Below, one piece after another: positions 48,931 through 59,899 of a DNA stretch of 64,000 nucleotides (positions are counted from its first letter, which is position 1; each line of letters opens with the position of its first letter). A program made the position numbers and the translations under genes. Under the pieces are notes generated by a model. That model saw only the letters and a list, made by a program, of their open reading frames with translations. It had not been told where the DNA came from and made no database searches. Source of the stretch: Panulirus ornatus (Eukaryota; Arthropoda; Malacostraca; Decapoda; Palinuridae); assembly GCF_036320965.1 (NCBI RefSeq), contig NC_092248.1:20249793-20313792 (forward strand), in the 5' to 3' direction.

Positions 48931-50496
48931 TGTCGCTGTCTCCCGCGTTTGCGAGGTAGCGCAAGGAAACAGACGAAAGAAATGGCCCAACCCACCCCCA
49001 TACACATGTATATACATACGTCCACATACGCAAATATACATACCTACACAGCTTTCCATGCCTTACCCCAGACGCTTCACATGCCTTGATTCAATCCACT
49101 GACAGCACGTCAACCCCGGTATACCACATCGCTCCAATTCACTCTATTCCTTGCCCTCCTTTCACCCTCCTGCATGTTCAGGCCCCGATCACACAAAATC
49201 TTTTTCACTCCATCTTTCCACCTCCAATTTGGTCTCCCTCTTCTCCTCGCTCCCTCCACCTCCGACACATATATCCTCTTGGTCAATCTTTCCTCACTCA
49301 TTCTCTCCATGTGCCCAAAACATTTCAAATCACCCTTTTCTGCTCTCTCAACCACGCTCTTTTTATTTCCACACATCTCTCTTACCCTTACGTTACTTAC
49401 TCGATCAAACCACCTCACACCACACATTGTCCTCAAACATCTCATTTCCAGCACATCCATCCTCCTGCGCACAACTCTATCCATAGCCCACGCCTCGCAA
49501 CCATACAACATTGTTGGAACCACTATTCCTTCAAACATACCCATTTTTGCTTTCCGAGATAATGTTCTCGACTTCCACACATTCTTCAAGGCTCCCAGAA
49601 TTTTCGCCCTCTCCCCCACCCTATGATCCACTTCCGCTTTTCTGTTTCCATCCGCTGCCAGATCCACTCCCAGATATCTAAAACACTTCACTTCCTCCAG
49701 TTTTTCTCCATTCAAACTTACCTCCCAATTGACTTGACCCTCAACCCTACTGTACCTAATAACCTTGCTCTTATTCACATTTACTCTTAACTTTCTTCCA
49801 CACACTTTACCAAACTCAGTCACCAGCTTCTGCAGTTTTTACATGAATCAGCCACCAGCGCTGTATCATCAGCGAACAACAACTGACTCACTTCCCAAGC
49901 TCTCTCATCCCCAACAGACTTCATACTTGCCCCTCTTTCCAAAACTCTTGCATTTACCTCCCTAACAACCCCATCCATAAACAAATTAAACAACCATGGA
50001 GACATCACACACCCCTGCCGCAAACCTACATTCACTGAGAACCAATCACTTTCCTCTCTTCCTACACGTACACATGCCTTACATCCTCGATAAAAACTTT
50101 TCACTGCTTCTAACAACTTGCCTCCCACACCATATATTCTTAATACCTTCCACAGAGCATCTCTATCAACTCTATTATATGCCTTCTCCAGATCCATAAA
50201 TGCTACATACAAATCCATTTGCTTTTCTAAGTATTTCTCACATACATTCTTCAAAGCAAACACCTGATCCACACATCCTCTACCACTTCTGAAACCACAC
50301 TGCTCTTCCCCAATCTGATGCTCTGTACATGCCTTCACCCTCTCAATCAATACCCTCCCATATAATTTAACAGGAACACTCAACAAACTTATACCTCTGT
50401 AATTTGAGCACTCAATCTTATCCCCTTTGCCTTTGTACAATGGCACTATGCACGCATTCCGCCAATCCTCAGGCACCTCACCATGAGTCATACATG

Positions 50497-50498
<2 letters not shown>
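48931..50498 (-). pseudogene. RTE-like retrotransposon, 5'-truncated, frameshifted
   Basis: Minus strand: short 3' UTR, stop at 49110, C-terminal region and RT up to the [20 protein letters not shown] block, cut at about 50498 at (TA)n. A frameshift near 49838 ([11 protein letters not shown] region) separates two open halves of 237 and 223 codons, and three bases are missing near 49798. Motifs [11 protein letters not shown] (Asp to Asn at the second Asp), [13 protein letters not shown] and LFADD are present. Non-autonomous and broken. Confidence 0.87.

Positions 50499-50573
<75 letters not shown>
50499..50573. repeat. (TA)n array
   Basis: TA run between the truncated RTE copy and the tail of the SINE-like element. 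Confidence 0.93.
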
Positions 50574-50577
<4 letters not shown>

Positions 50578-50804
50578 TTTAAACTATTCGCCATTTCCCG
50601 CGTTAGCGAGGTAGCGTTAAGAACAGAGGACTGGGCCTTTTTTGGAATATCCTCACCTGGCCCACTCTGTTCCTTCTTTTGGAAAATTAAAAAAAAAAAA
50701 ACGAGAGGGGAGGATTTCCAGCCCCCCGCTCCCTCCCCTTTTAGTCGCCTTCTACGACATGCAGGAAATACGTGGGAAGTATTCTTAATCCCCTATCCCC
50801 AGGG

Positions 50805-50807
<3 letters not shown>
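50574..50807 (-). mobile_element. SINE-like non-autonomous element, complete (~234 bp)
   Basis: Second complete copy, minus strand, collinear with 26589-26826. The head (about 50700-50807) matches the RTE leader closely, including the TATCCCTGGGGATA terminus, GAATACTTCCCACGTATTTC and the run of six Gs. The 3' end has CTCGC-TAAC-GCGGG, GAAATGGCGAATAGTTT and a (TA)n tail. No reading frame of note. Confidence 0.85.

Positions 50808-50893
<86 letters not shown>
50808..50893. repeat. (TA)n array
   Basis: TA run between the SINE head and the Penelope-like arm. Confidence 0.93.
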
Positions 50894-50897
<4 letters not shown>

Positions 50898-51013
50898 TCC
50901 TATGACTCCACGGGGAATATGAAACACGATAAGTTCCCATGTGCAGTTTCGTGTAATAATCACATCATCAGGGGAGACTACAAGAGAGAAATATAAGTCA
51001 GTTGATATACATT
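50894..51013 (-). mobile_element. Penelope-like element terminal arm (pLTR-like)
   Basis: About 120 bp directly in front of the Penelope-like coding region and homologous to the arms at 44401 and 48611/48754. The hammerhead-like core lies on the strand opposite to the coding frame, so this arm is inverted relative to the gene. That agrees with the inverted arm pair at 48611-48844. Confidence 0.7.
50934..50977 (-). ncRNA. Hammerhead-ribozyme-like motif in Penelope-like arm
   Basis: On the minus strand: UCCC (from 50975), core CUGAUGA (50965-50971), a hairpin GUG-AUUAUUA-CAC, GAAA (50947-50950), a short near-palindromic stem III (CUGCAC, 50941-50946), then GGGA (50935-50938) able to pair with UCCC as stem I. 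This is the type I layout with a minimal stem III reported for PLE-encoded hammerheads. Departures: an extra unpaired U after CUGAUGA, and CUGCAC where the other arms have the perfect palindrome GUGCAC. Activity is uncertain. Confidence 0.55.
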
Positions 51014-52408
51014 GATGTTGCAGCCGTCTGGCCGACCATTTGACCAATTCCAAAATATTATCTGTTTAAAGAAAAACATTGAATTAAAGAAACTTGAAAT
51101 GGAGGAGGCTTTTCGCATTTCAAGAGAGAAGAAACGTGCCTTTCAAATGGCAATACCGACATACTGGAAGAACCGGATGTTGGACTATTGCTATGATAGG
51201 TTAAGGAAAGAACGCAATAGGCTACAAGTGTCACTAAAATGTAAGTTGGACCATCTTATTAAAAACAGCGACTAGACCATGGACACAAAACCTTCTTTTG
51301 TGATAAACCTGTCTAATAAACAACTAGATAAGGATTCCTTGTGTGCATTAGGCTATGGCTTAAGTTTTGTGTGTTCTAACAAGGAAGCCAGCTGTGTTGA
51401 TGTCACAAAGTCTTTTTGTAATTTAGAGAAATACAATAATTTAAGTAATGATGAAATTGATAACTGTAAAGGGTTTAGGTTATGCCAGTTTGTCAAAACC
51501 ATTGGAACCTAATTGCCCTAAAAGATTCATAAGAGCTATTAACACCTTAAAAAAAGACAAGGATATACATATTACTAAAGCAGATAAGGCTAACACTGTT
51601 GTGATTTTAGACAAAAGTAACTATTTATCTAAAATGAATGATCTTCTAAATGATGACACAACATATTCTAAACTTAGTAATAATCCCTTAGAAGCAGTTG
51701 ATTCTCATTTCAATAAGGACATGAAGTTGTTGAAATGTAATAGCTCTCTTATCAAAAGCTTGTCATCTTTGTCCCCTTCATTGCCATATATGTATGGACT
51801 TATCAAAACACATAAACAGAATTTTCTAGCAAGACCTATAGTGAGTTCAGTAGGCTCCATCTCATATAATTTGTCAAAATGGTTATTTTCTTTATTAAGT
51901 CCTTTAGTGGGTAAGGTATCAAATTTTAATATCATGAACAATGTAGATCTAGTCAACAAGCTAAACAATATCAATGTTGATTTTGATTTCAAACTAGTTA
52001 GCTTTGATGTTTTCTCACTTTTCGCAAAAGCTCCAGTTGATGACCTTTTAGAATATTTATTTGATGTCTTGGGTGATATTCATTAACCTGATTCAGAGTC
52101 TGTTTTCATTAAACTGATAAAATTGTGTATAAAAGACTCTGTATTTCAATTCAATGGAGATTATTATGCTCAAAAAATTTGGTATGGCAATGGGTAATCC
52201 TCTTTCACCTGTACTAAGTAATCTTTATATGGAATTTCTTTTAAACAAAATTACTAAAGGATATCTTACCTTCTAATGCAATTTGGTTTAGGTATGTAGA
52301 TGATGTTCTTTGTGTTTGGCCAACAAATAAAAATTTACAAATATTGCTCCCCTTGCTTAACAATTTAGTACCTTCCATCAAATTTACTGTAGAAAATGAA
52401 AATAAGGG
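51014..52408 (+). pseudogene. Penelope-like element reverse transcriptase, 3'-truncated and frameshifted
   Basis: Plus-strand coding remnant. The N-terminal part (51014-51512) is Lys/Glu-rich with no known domain and has a stop at 51273. RT begins with ITKADKANTVVILDKSNYL (about 51570-51630), then YGLIKTHK, ARPIVSSVGSISYNLSKW (about 51790-51890), LVSFDVFSLF (first catalytic Asp, 52006-52008), FGMAMGNPLSPVLSNLYMEF (about 52175-52235) and the YVDD box (52293-52304), ending at PSIKFTVENENKG. This motif series is specific to Penelope-like elements. Lesions: a frameshift near 51475, a stop at 52084 and an extra A near 52172. The element is cut at 52408 by the tail of an RTE copy, so the GIY-YIG endonuclease normally downstream is absent. 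Confidence 0.87.
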
Positions 52409-52427
52409 TTTTTTTTATTTTTATTAT
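52409..52427. repeat. T-rich tail of the next RTE copy
   Basis: Short T/A run at the junction between the Penelope-like remnant and the RTE 3' terminus. Confidence 0.7.
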
Positions 52428-53850
52428 ACTTTGTCGCTGTCTCCCGCGTTTGCGAGGTAGCGCAAGGAAACAGACGAAAGAAATGGCCCAACCTCCCCCC
52501 ATACACATGTATATACATACGTCCACACACGCAAATATACATACCTACACACTTTCCATGGTTTACCCCAGACGCTTCACATGCCTTGCTTCAATCCACT
52601 GACAGCACGTCAACCCCGGTATACCACATCGCTCCAATTCACTCTATTCCTTGCCCTCCTTTCACCCTCACTGCATGTTCAGGCCCCGATCACACAAATC
52701 TTTTTTCACTCCATCTTTCCACCTCCAGTTTCGTCTCCCTCTTCTCCTTGTTCCCTCCACCTCCGACACATATATCCTCTTGGTCAATCTTTCCTCACTC
52801 ATCCTCTCCATGTGCCCAACCACTTCAAAACACCCTCTTCTGCTCTCTCAACCACGCTCTTTTTATTTCCACACATCTCTCATACCCTTACGTTACTCAC
52901 TCGATCAAACCACCTCACACCACACATTGTCCTCAGACATCTCATTTCCAGCACATCCATCTTCCTGCGCACAACTCTATCCATAGCCCACGCCTCGCAA
53001 CCATACAACATTGTTGGAACCACTATTCCTTCAAACATACCCATTTTTGCTTTCCGAGATAATGTTCTCGACTTCCACACATTCTTCAAGGCCCCCAGGA
53101 TTTTCGCCCCCTCCCCCACCCTATGATCCACTTCCGCTTCCATGGTTCCATCCGCTGCCAGATCCACTCCCAGATATCTAAAACACTTCACTTCCTCCAG
53201 TTTTTCTCCATTCAAACTCACCTCCCAATTGACTTGACCCTCAACCCTACTGTACCTAATAACCTTGCTCTTATTCACATTTACTCTTAACTTTCTTCTT
53301 CCACACACTTTTCCAAACTCAGTCACCAGCTTCTGCAGTTTCTCACATGAATAAGCCACCAGCGCTGTATCATCAGCGAACAACAACTGACTCACTTCCC
53401 AAGCTCTCTCATCCCCAACAGACTTCATACTTGCCCCTCTTTCCAAAACTCTTGCATTTACCTCCCTAACAACCCCATCCATAAACAAATTAAACAACCA
53501 TGGAGACATCACACACCCCTGCCGCAAACCTACATTCACTGAGAACCAATCACTTCCTCTCTTCCTACACGTACACATGCCTTACATCCTCGATAAAAAC
53601 TTTTCACTGCTTCTAACAACTTTCCTCCCACACCATATATTCTTAATACCTTCCACAGAGCATCTCTATCAACTCTATCATATGCCTTCTCCAATCCATA
53701 AATGCTACACACAAATCCATTTGCTTTTCTAAGTATTTCTCACATACATTCTTCAAAGCAAACACCTGATCCACACATCCTCTACCACTTCTGAAACCAC
53801 ACTGCTCTTCCCCAATCTGATGCTCTGTACATGCCTTCACCCTCTCAATA
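52428..53850 (-). pseudogene. RTE-like retrotransposon 3' half, with several one-base indels
   Basis: Minus strand: short 3' UTR, C-terminal region and RT up to IERVKAC near 53850. Single-base differences at homopolymers break the frame repeatedly (near 52670, 52700, 52820, 53557 and 53690), while 52880-53578 stays open and keeps LFADD and [13 protein letters not shown]. Asp to Tyr occurs in LVAYS. The indels foreshadow the poor-quality stretch that starts at 53851, so part of the damage may be sequencing error. Confidence 0.8.
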
Positions 53851-55600
53851 AAACCCCCCCATAAATTTTCCGAAACTCAACAAACTTTTAAACCCCTTAA
53901 TTACACTCACCTTACCCTTTCCTTTTTACAACCATCACCATTTCCCCAACCCAGCCCTCACCAATCTACATCTTAAAAAACCTTTCCCAAATCAAAAATA
54001 CATCACCCCCTTTTTTAAAAATTCCACCAAACCACCAAACCCCTCCTTGCCCTTTTATCTTTCCCAAAGCTTAAATCCTTTCTCTTTTTTTCCCAAACAT
54101 TTTCCAACCCCTCCTTTTCACACCCCCTCGACCAAAAAACCCAATTTGCCACTTTCACAAACACATTTTAACAAACTCAAAATCCATCCTCTCCCTTTCC
54201 CCTCACCCACTTGTTCACCCCCATTTGGGCCCCCTTCACAAGTTTCCCCTTTCCCTTTTCTTTCCACTTTTTTTACCTCCTTCAAAAATCTTTTTATCTC
54301 CCAAAATTTTTTTATCTCTCACCCCAACCTCATTTGCCCTTTTTCACCCTTCACCTTTCCTTGACCTCCTTTTCTTTCTTTTTAAAACCCCCCACTCAAT
54401 TCATTTTTTCCCTGCAAAAATCTCCAAACCTCTCTCTTCTCTTTCTAAACCTTTTCTTCTTTATCCCAATCCATCTCCTGGATTCCCTAAATACATCCCA
54501 TTCACCCCGACTCCCTTACTTCCATTGTTTCTCACTCTTCCCATTCTGTACACAGTCTCTCCTGACTATCCCCCACTCAGGTCTCCTTCCCCAGCTCATT
54601 ACTCTTCACCACCTTCTTCACCCCAACATCACCAAACCTCTTTTCTGAAACCCATACTAATCTTCACCTTAGCCGCCACAAGATAATGATCAGACATCCC
54701 TCCATTGCACCTCTCACACATTAACATCCAAATGTCTCTCCTTATCCGCACGCGTGAAATTACCGTAAATCCAATAACGCTCTCCTGGCCAATCTCTCCT
54801 ACTTACATAATATACTTATGTATAACTCGCTGTTTTAAAACCAGGTATTTCCCAAACATCAGTCCTTTTTCAGCACATAAATCCATACAAGCTCTCACCA
54901 TTTCCAATTACATACACTGAACACCCCAATGAATACCAATTATTCCCTAAACAGCCACATTACCTCTCCTTTGCATTCAAATCACCCATCACTATAACCC
55001 GTCCTTGCCATCAAAACCCGCTAATAAACACACTCATTTAGCGTGCTCCCAAAACACTTGCCTCTCAAGATCTTTCTTCTCATGCCTCAAGGTGCATATG
55101 CCACCATAATCACCCACCTCTCTCCATCAACTTTCAATTTTACCCATATTAAATTATCGAGAATTTACTTTCTTAACATTCTAACACATACTCCCACAAC
55201 TCCTGTTTCAGAGTATAGCAAAACTCCTTCCCTTTCTCTTGTCCCTCACACTAACCCCTGACCTTTCACTCCCCAGACATTTCCAAACCACTCTTCCCCT
55301 TACCCTTGGAGCTTCGTTCACTCAGATCCAAAACATCCAGTTCCTTTCCTCAACATACTACCTATCTCTCCTGTTGTCCACATCTGGTTACCTCTCACAC
55401 ACATTTATGAGCCCCCACACTGAGCATTCGAGGAATATCAATCCCCGCGTGACATCTTCTCTGTTTCCCATTTTAGAAAGTTTAATACAAGGAGGGAGGA
55501 TTTCCGGCCCCCCGCTCCGTCCCCGCTAGTCCGCTTTCCTACTACACGCGAGGAATACGTGGAAGTATTCTTTCACCCCTATCCCTCAGGGATAATATAC
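53851..55600 (-). mobile_element. RTE-like 5' half and leader, noisy sequence
   Basis: Alignable with 46105-47990 on the minus strand: RT entry, linker, endonuclease and leader through the TATCCCT terminus near 55590. Dense one-base indels prevent any open frame. It cannot be told whether the real copy is intact. Confidence 0.75.
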
Positions 55601-55619
55601 ATATATAATAATAATATAT

Positions 55620-55656
<37 letters not shown>

Positions 55657-56235
55657 TATATTGCACATACACTACACACACAAGCACACATACATATATA
55701 TACATATCTTATAAATAACCATATAAATATATAGATAATATTATATATATATATTAAATCTATATATAACACAGTTGTGCCCTTCTCCTTGCAACTATAT
55801 CTCCTAGCATCCCATTTTCTCTTCTCTGATCTTATTCAAGGTTTTCCGCATGCCATCTCGATTCCTTTTTGCGAGTCTTATAAAATGGAATGAAACCCAT
55901 CAACGGTTTCCTTCGATCATCCGCCGTCCAGACAAAGTATCTGCCGTGTGAACGGAAGGGAAGCTGCGGCATACAAGATACAACGGGGAAATCACAGTCC
56001 TTTAATCATCATTCACTCATCTCTTTACAGTAGTTGTGTGGTAGTGAAGTACACGTTGTCTATTATTCCTTTCTTTTCTTTTTACAGTTCTCCTCGTTCA
56101 ATTTGGAAGTTTTTTTTATAGGATTTTTTTAAAACATTTTTTATAAAGAATTTTTTTATATAAATTTTCGTAAGCACTGAAATGTTAATGTATTTTTTTA
56201 AGAAAACGCAAAAAACCTCGAGAAGAATAAAAAAT

Positions 56236-56475
56236 GAAAGTTCCCAAGTGCACTTCGTGTCTTGATCACACGTTCGGGAAGATACGAAAATGAGACAGAA
56301 ACGGGAGAACAATAATTTGATATACAAGGAGGAGCTAATTTGTTTTAACAGTGGCGTCTTAGCTTCGACCTCCTTCTCATAACATCAACTGTCTGATCTA
56401 CGTCTTCCTGCCCATACTTGTGTCTCTCCCTGACGATGAGGTCTACACGAAAGTTGTATATTGGTAAACTTTTCC
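56236..56475. mobile_element. Penelope-like arm pair, noisy copy
   Basis: Indel-rich equivalent of 48611-48844, recognisable by AAGTTCCCAAGTGCAC on the left and CCTGACGATGAGG near 56428 on the right. Confidence 0.6.
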
Positions 56476-56560
56476 GTGTTTAATTTTGTCCCCATGGGTT
56501 ATGCATAGACTATACCACGCGCCACCATTGTACCCTTGCAATATATTTTTTTTTTTTTTT

Positions 56561-58165
56561 GTCGCTGTCTCCTCCCCCGTTTTTTTGCGAGGTAGCGCAA
56601 GTAAACAGACGAAAGAAATGGCCCATAACCACCCCATAACACAGTGTCATATACTACGTCCCACATACTCAACTATACATACCTACACAGCTTTCCATGC
56701 CTTACCCCAGACGCTTCACATCCTGATTCAATCAATCCACTGACAGCACGTCAACCCCGGTATACACATCGCTCCAATTCATCTATTCTTGCCCTCCTTT
56801 CACCCTCCTGCATGTTCAAGAGCCCCGATCACAACAAATCTTTTTCACTTCATCTTTCACCTCCATTTGGGTCTCCCTCTTCTCCACGCTCTTCCCTCCA
56901 CCTCCGACACATATATCCCACTTGGTCAATCTTTCCTCTCTCATTCTCTCCATTGTGCCCAAAACATTTCCAAATTCGCACCCTTTTCGCTCTCCAACAA
57001 CGCTCTTATTATTTCCACACATCCTCTACCCTTACGTTACTTTACTCCGATCCAAACCACCTCACCACCACAGATTGTCCCAAACATCTCATTTCCAGCA
57101 CATCCATCCTCCTGCCGCACAACTCTATACATAGCCCACGCCTCGCAACCAAACAACATTGTTTGGAAAACCAACTATTCCTTCGAAACATACCCATTTT
57201 TTTTGCTTTCCAGATAATGTTCTCGACTTCCACACATTCTCAAGGCCTCCCAGAATTCGCGCCTCATCCCCACCCTTATGATCCACTTCCGCTTTTCTGT
57301 TTCCATCCGCTGCCAGATCCACATCCCAGATATTCTAAAACACTTCACTTCCCTCATTTTTCTCCATTCAAACTTAACCTCCCAACTGACTTGACCCTCA
57401 AACCCTACTGTACCGCAATAACCTTGCTCTTATTCACATTTACTCTTAACTTTCTTCCACACACTTTACCAACCTCAGTCACCAGCTTCTGCAGTTTTTT
57501 ACAAGAATCACCACCAGCGCTGTACATCACGAACACAACTGACTCACTTCCCAAGGCTCTCTCATCCCCAACAGACGTCATACTTGCCCCTCTTTCCAAA
57601 ATCTCTTGCATTTACCTCCCTAACAACCCCATCCATAAACAAATTAAACAACCATGGAGACATCACAACACCCCTGCCGCAAACCTACATCACTGAGAAC
57701 CCTAATCACTTCCTCTCTTCCTACACGTACACATCCTTACATCCTCGATAAAAACTTTTCACTGCTTTCTAACAAAAACTTGCCTCCCACACCATAATAT
57801 TCTAATACCTTCACAGATCATCTCTATTCAACCTCTATTATATGCCTTCTCCAGATCCATAAATGGCTACATACAAATCCATTGCTTTCTAAGTATTTCT
57901 CACATACATTCTTCAAACAAACACCTGATCCACAAAATCCTCTACCACTTCCTGAAACACACTGCTCTTCCCCAATTCTGATGCCTGTTACATGCCATCA
58001 CCCACTCAATCATACCCTCCCATATAATTTAAACAGGAACTCAACAAACTTATACCTCTGTATTTGATCACTCAAATCTTATCCCCTTTGCCTTTGTACA
58101 TGGCACTATGCACGCATCCGCCAAATCCTCAGGCACCTCACCCATGAGTCATTACATGCAATAAA
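56561..58165 (-). mobile_element. RTE-like truncated copy, noisy sequence
   Basis: Equivalent of 48931-50498, sharing its truncation point (CATACATGCAAT-type junction near 58155) and its three-base loss, but with indels throughout. Confidence 0.72.
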
Positions 58166-58212
58166 TATATATATATATATTATATATATAATATATAAAT
58201 AAATATATATAA

Positions 58213-59665
58213 TATGCACCCGTCTGGCCGACCATTTGCCCAAATTTCCCCAAAAAAATTTATTTAAAAAAAACATTGAATTAAAGAAACGGGGAAAAAA
58301 AAAAAAAAAAAAGGAGGTTTTCCCGCTTTAAAAGAGAGAAAAAACCCTTTTTTTCAAATGGCAAATTTCCCGACTACGGGAAGAACCGGATTTTGGGACT
58401 ATCATGATGGGTTAAAGGGAAAAGACCCCAATGGGCTAAAAAGGCACAAATTTTTTAATTTGGACCACCCTTTTTAAAAAAAACAGCACGGGCCCGGGGG
58501 AACCAAAAACCCCTTTTTTTGGGAATAAACCTTTTCAAATAAACAACCCTAGAAAAGGGTTTTCCTGGGCTTTAGGCTTTTTTTAAAGTTTTGTGTGTCT
58601 AAAAAAGGGGAAAGCCAGCTGTTGAGGGCACAAAGCTTTTTGTAATTTAGAAAAATCCCATTTTTTTAAGAAAATGATGAAAATTGAAAACTGTAAGGGT
58701 TTGGGTTTTGGGCCAGTTTGTCAAAACCATTGGAACCTAATTGCCCAAAAAAATCAAAAGAGCAAATTAAAAATTTTTAAAAAAAAAACAAGGATATACA
58801 TTTTCTAAAGAAATAAAAGGCTAACACTGTTGGGGATTTTAGACAAAAGTAACTATTTTTCTAAAATTTTGATTTTTTAAAAAGGATACACAACAATTCA
58901 AAAACTTAGAAAATCCTTTAAGAAGCATTTTTTCCCTATTTCAAAAAAGGAAATGAAGTTTTTAAAAAGGTAAATTCTCTTTCAAAAGTTTGTCATCTTT
59001 TCCCCTTCTTTTCCATATATGTTGGCCCAAATAAAAAACCACATAAAAAATTTTCTAGCAAGCCCCTTATATGATTGGGTAGGCTCCCATCCATAAAAAA
59101 TTTGTCAAAATGGTTATTTTCTTTTTTAAGCCTTTAGGGGTTTAAAGGTAAAAATTTTTAAATATCATAAAACAATGTAGATTTAGTCAACAAGCTAAAC
59201 AATACCCAATGTTAATTTTTTTTTCCCAAACTATTTAAACTTTAAATTTTTTCCCTAAACTTTTCCCAAAAAGCCCCGGATGACCTTTAGAATATTTTTT
59301 TTAAATGCCCTTTGGGATTTTCCCTTTAAACCTGTTTCAAAGTCGTTTTCTTTTAAACAAATAAAATTGTGTATAAAAGACTTGTTTTTTAAATTTTAAT
59401 GGAAATTATTATCCCAAAAAAATTTGGTATGGAAATTTGTAACCCTTTTTTAAACCTTACAATAATTTTTAAAATTGGAATTTTTTTAAAAAAAATTTAC
59501 TAAAGGATTTTTTAACCTTTCTAATGCTTTTTAGTTTGGGGTATGAAAGAAGTTTCTTTGTTTTTTGGCCAAAAAAAAAAAAAAATTTTCAAAAAATTTC
59601 CCCCTTTTTAAACCCAATTTAGTACCTTCCATCAAATTTACTGTGGAAAATGAAAATAAGGGTTT
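58213..59665 (+). mobile_element. Penelope-like RT, noisy copy
   Basis: Equivalent of 51020-52410, recognisable by CCGTCTGGCCGACCATTTG at the start and GAAAATGAAAATAAGGG at the end. Heavy homopolymer expansion of A and T runs destroys the frame. Confidence 0.7.
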
Positions 59666-59899
59666 TTTTTTTTTATTAAAACTTTGGGTCGCGTCTCCGC
59701 TTTTTGCAAAGGAAAGCGAAAGGGAAACAGACAAAAAAAATGGCCCCCCCCCCAACACATGTATAAACATACGTCCACACACCAAATAAACATACCAAAA
59801 CACATTTTTTTCCATTTTTTTCCCCCCCAGACGTTTCCCACATGCCTTGTTCAACCAAACTGACAGCACGAAAAAACCCCGGGTATACCCATCGCTCCA

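Noticed and set aside
52293..52304. YVDD box as an LTR-retrotransposon or retroviral RT
   Set aside because: The surrounding motifs are Penelope-like and there is no protease, integrase, RNase H or LTR.
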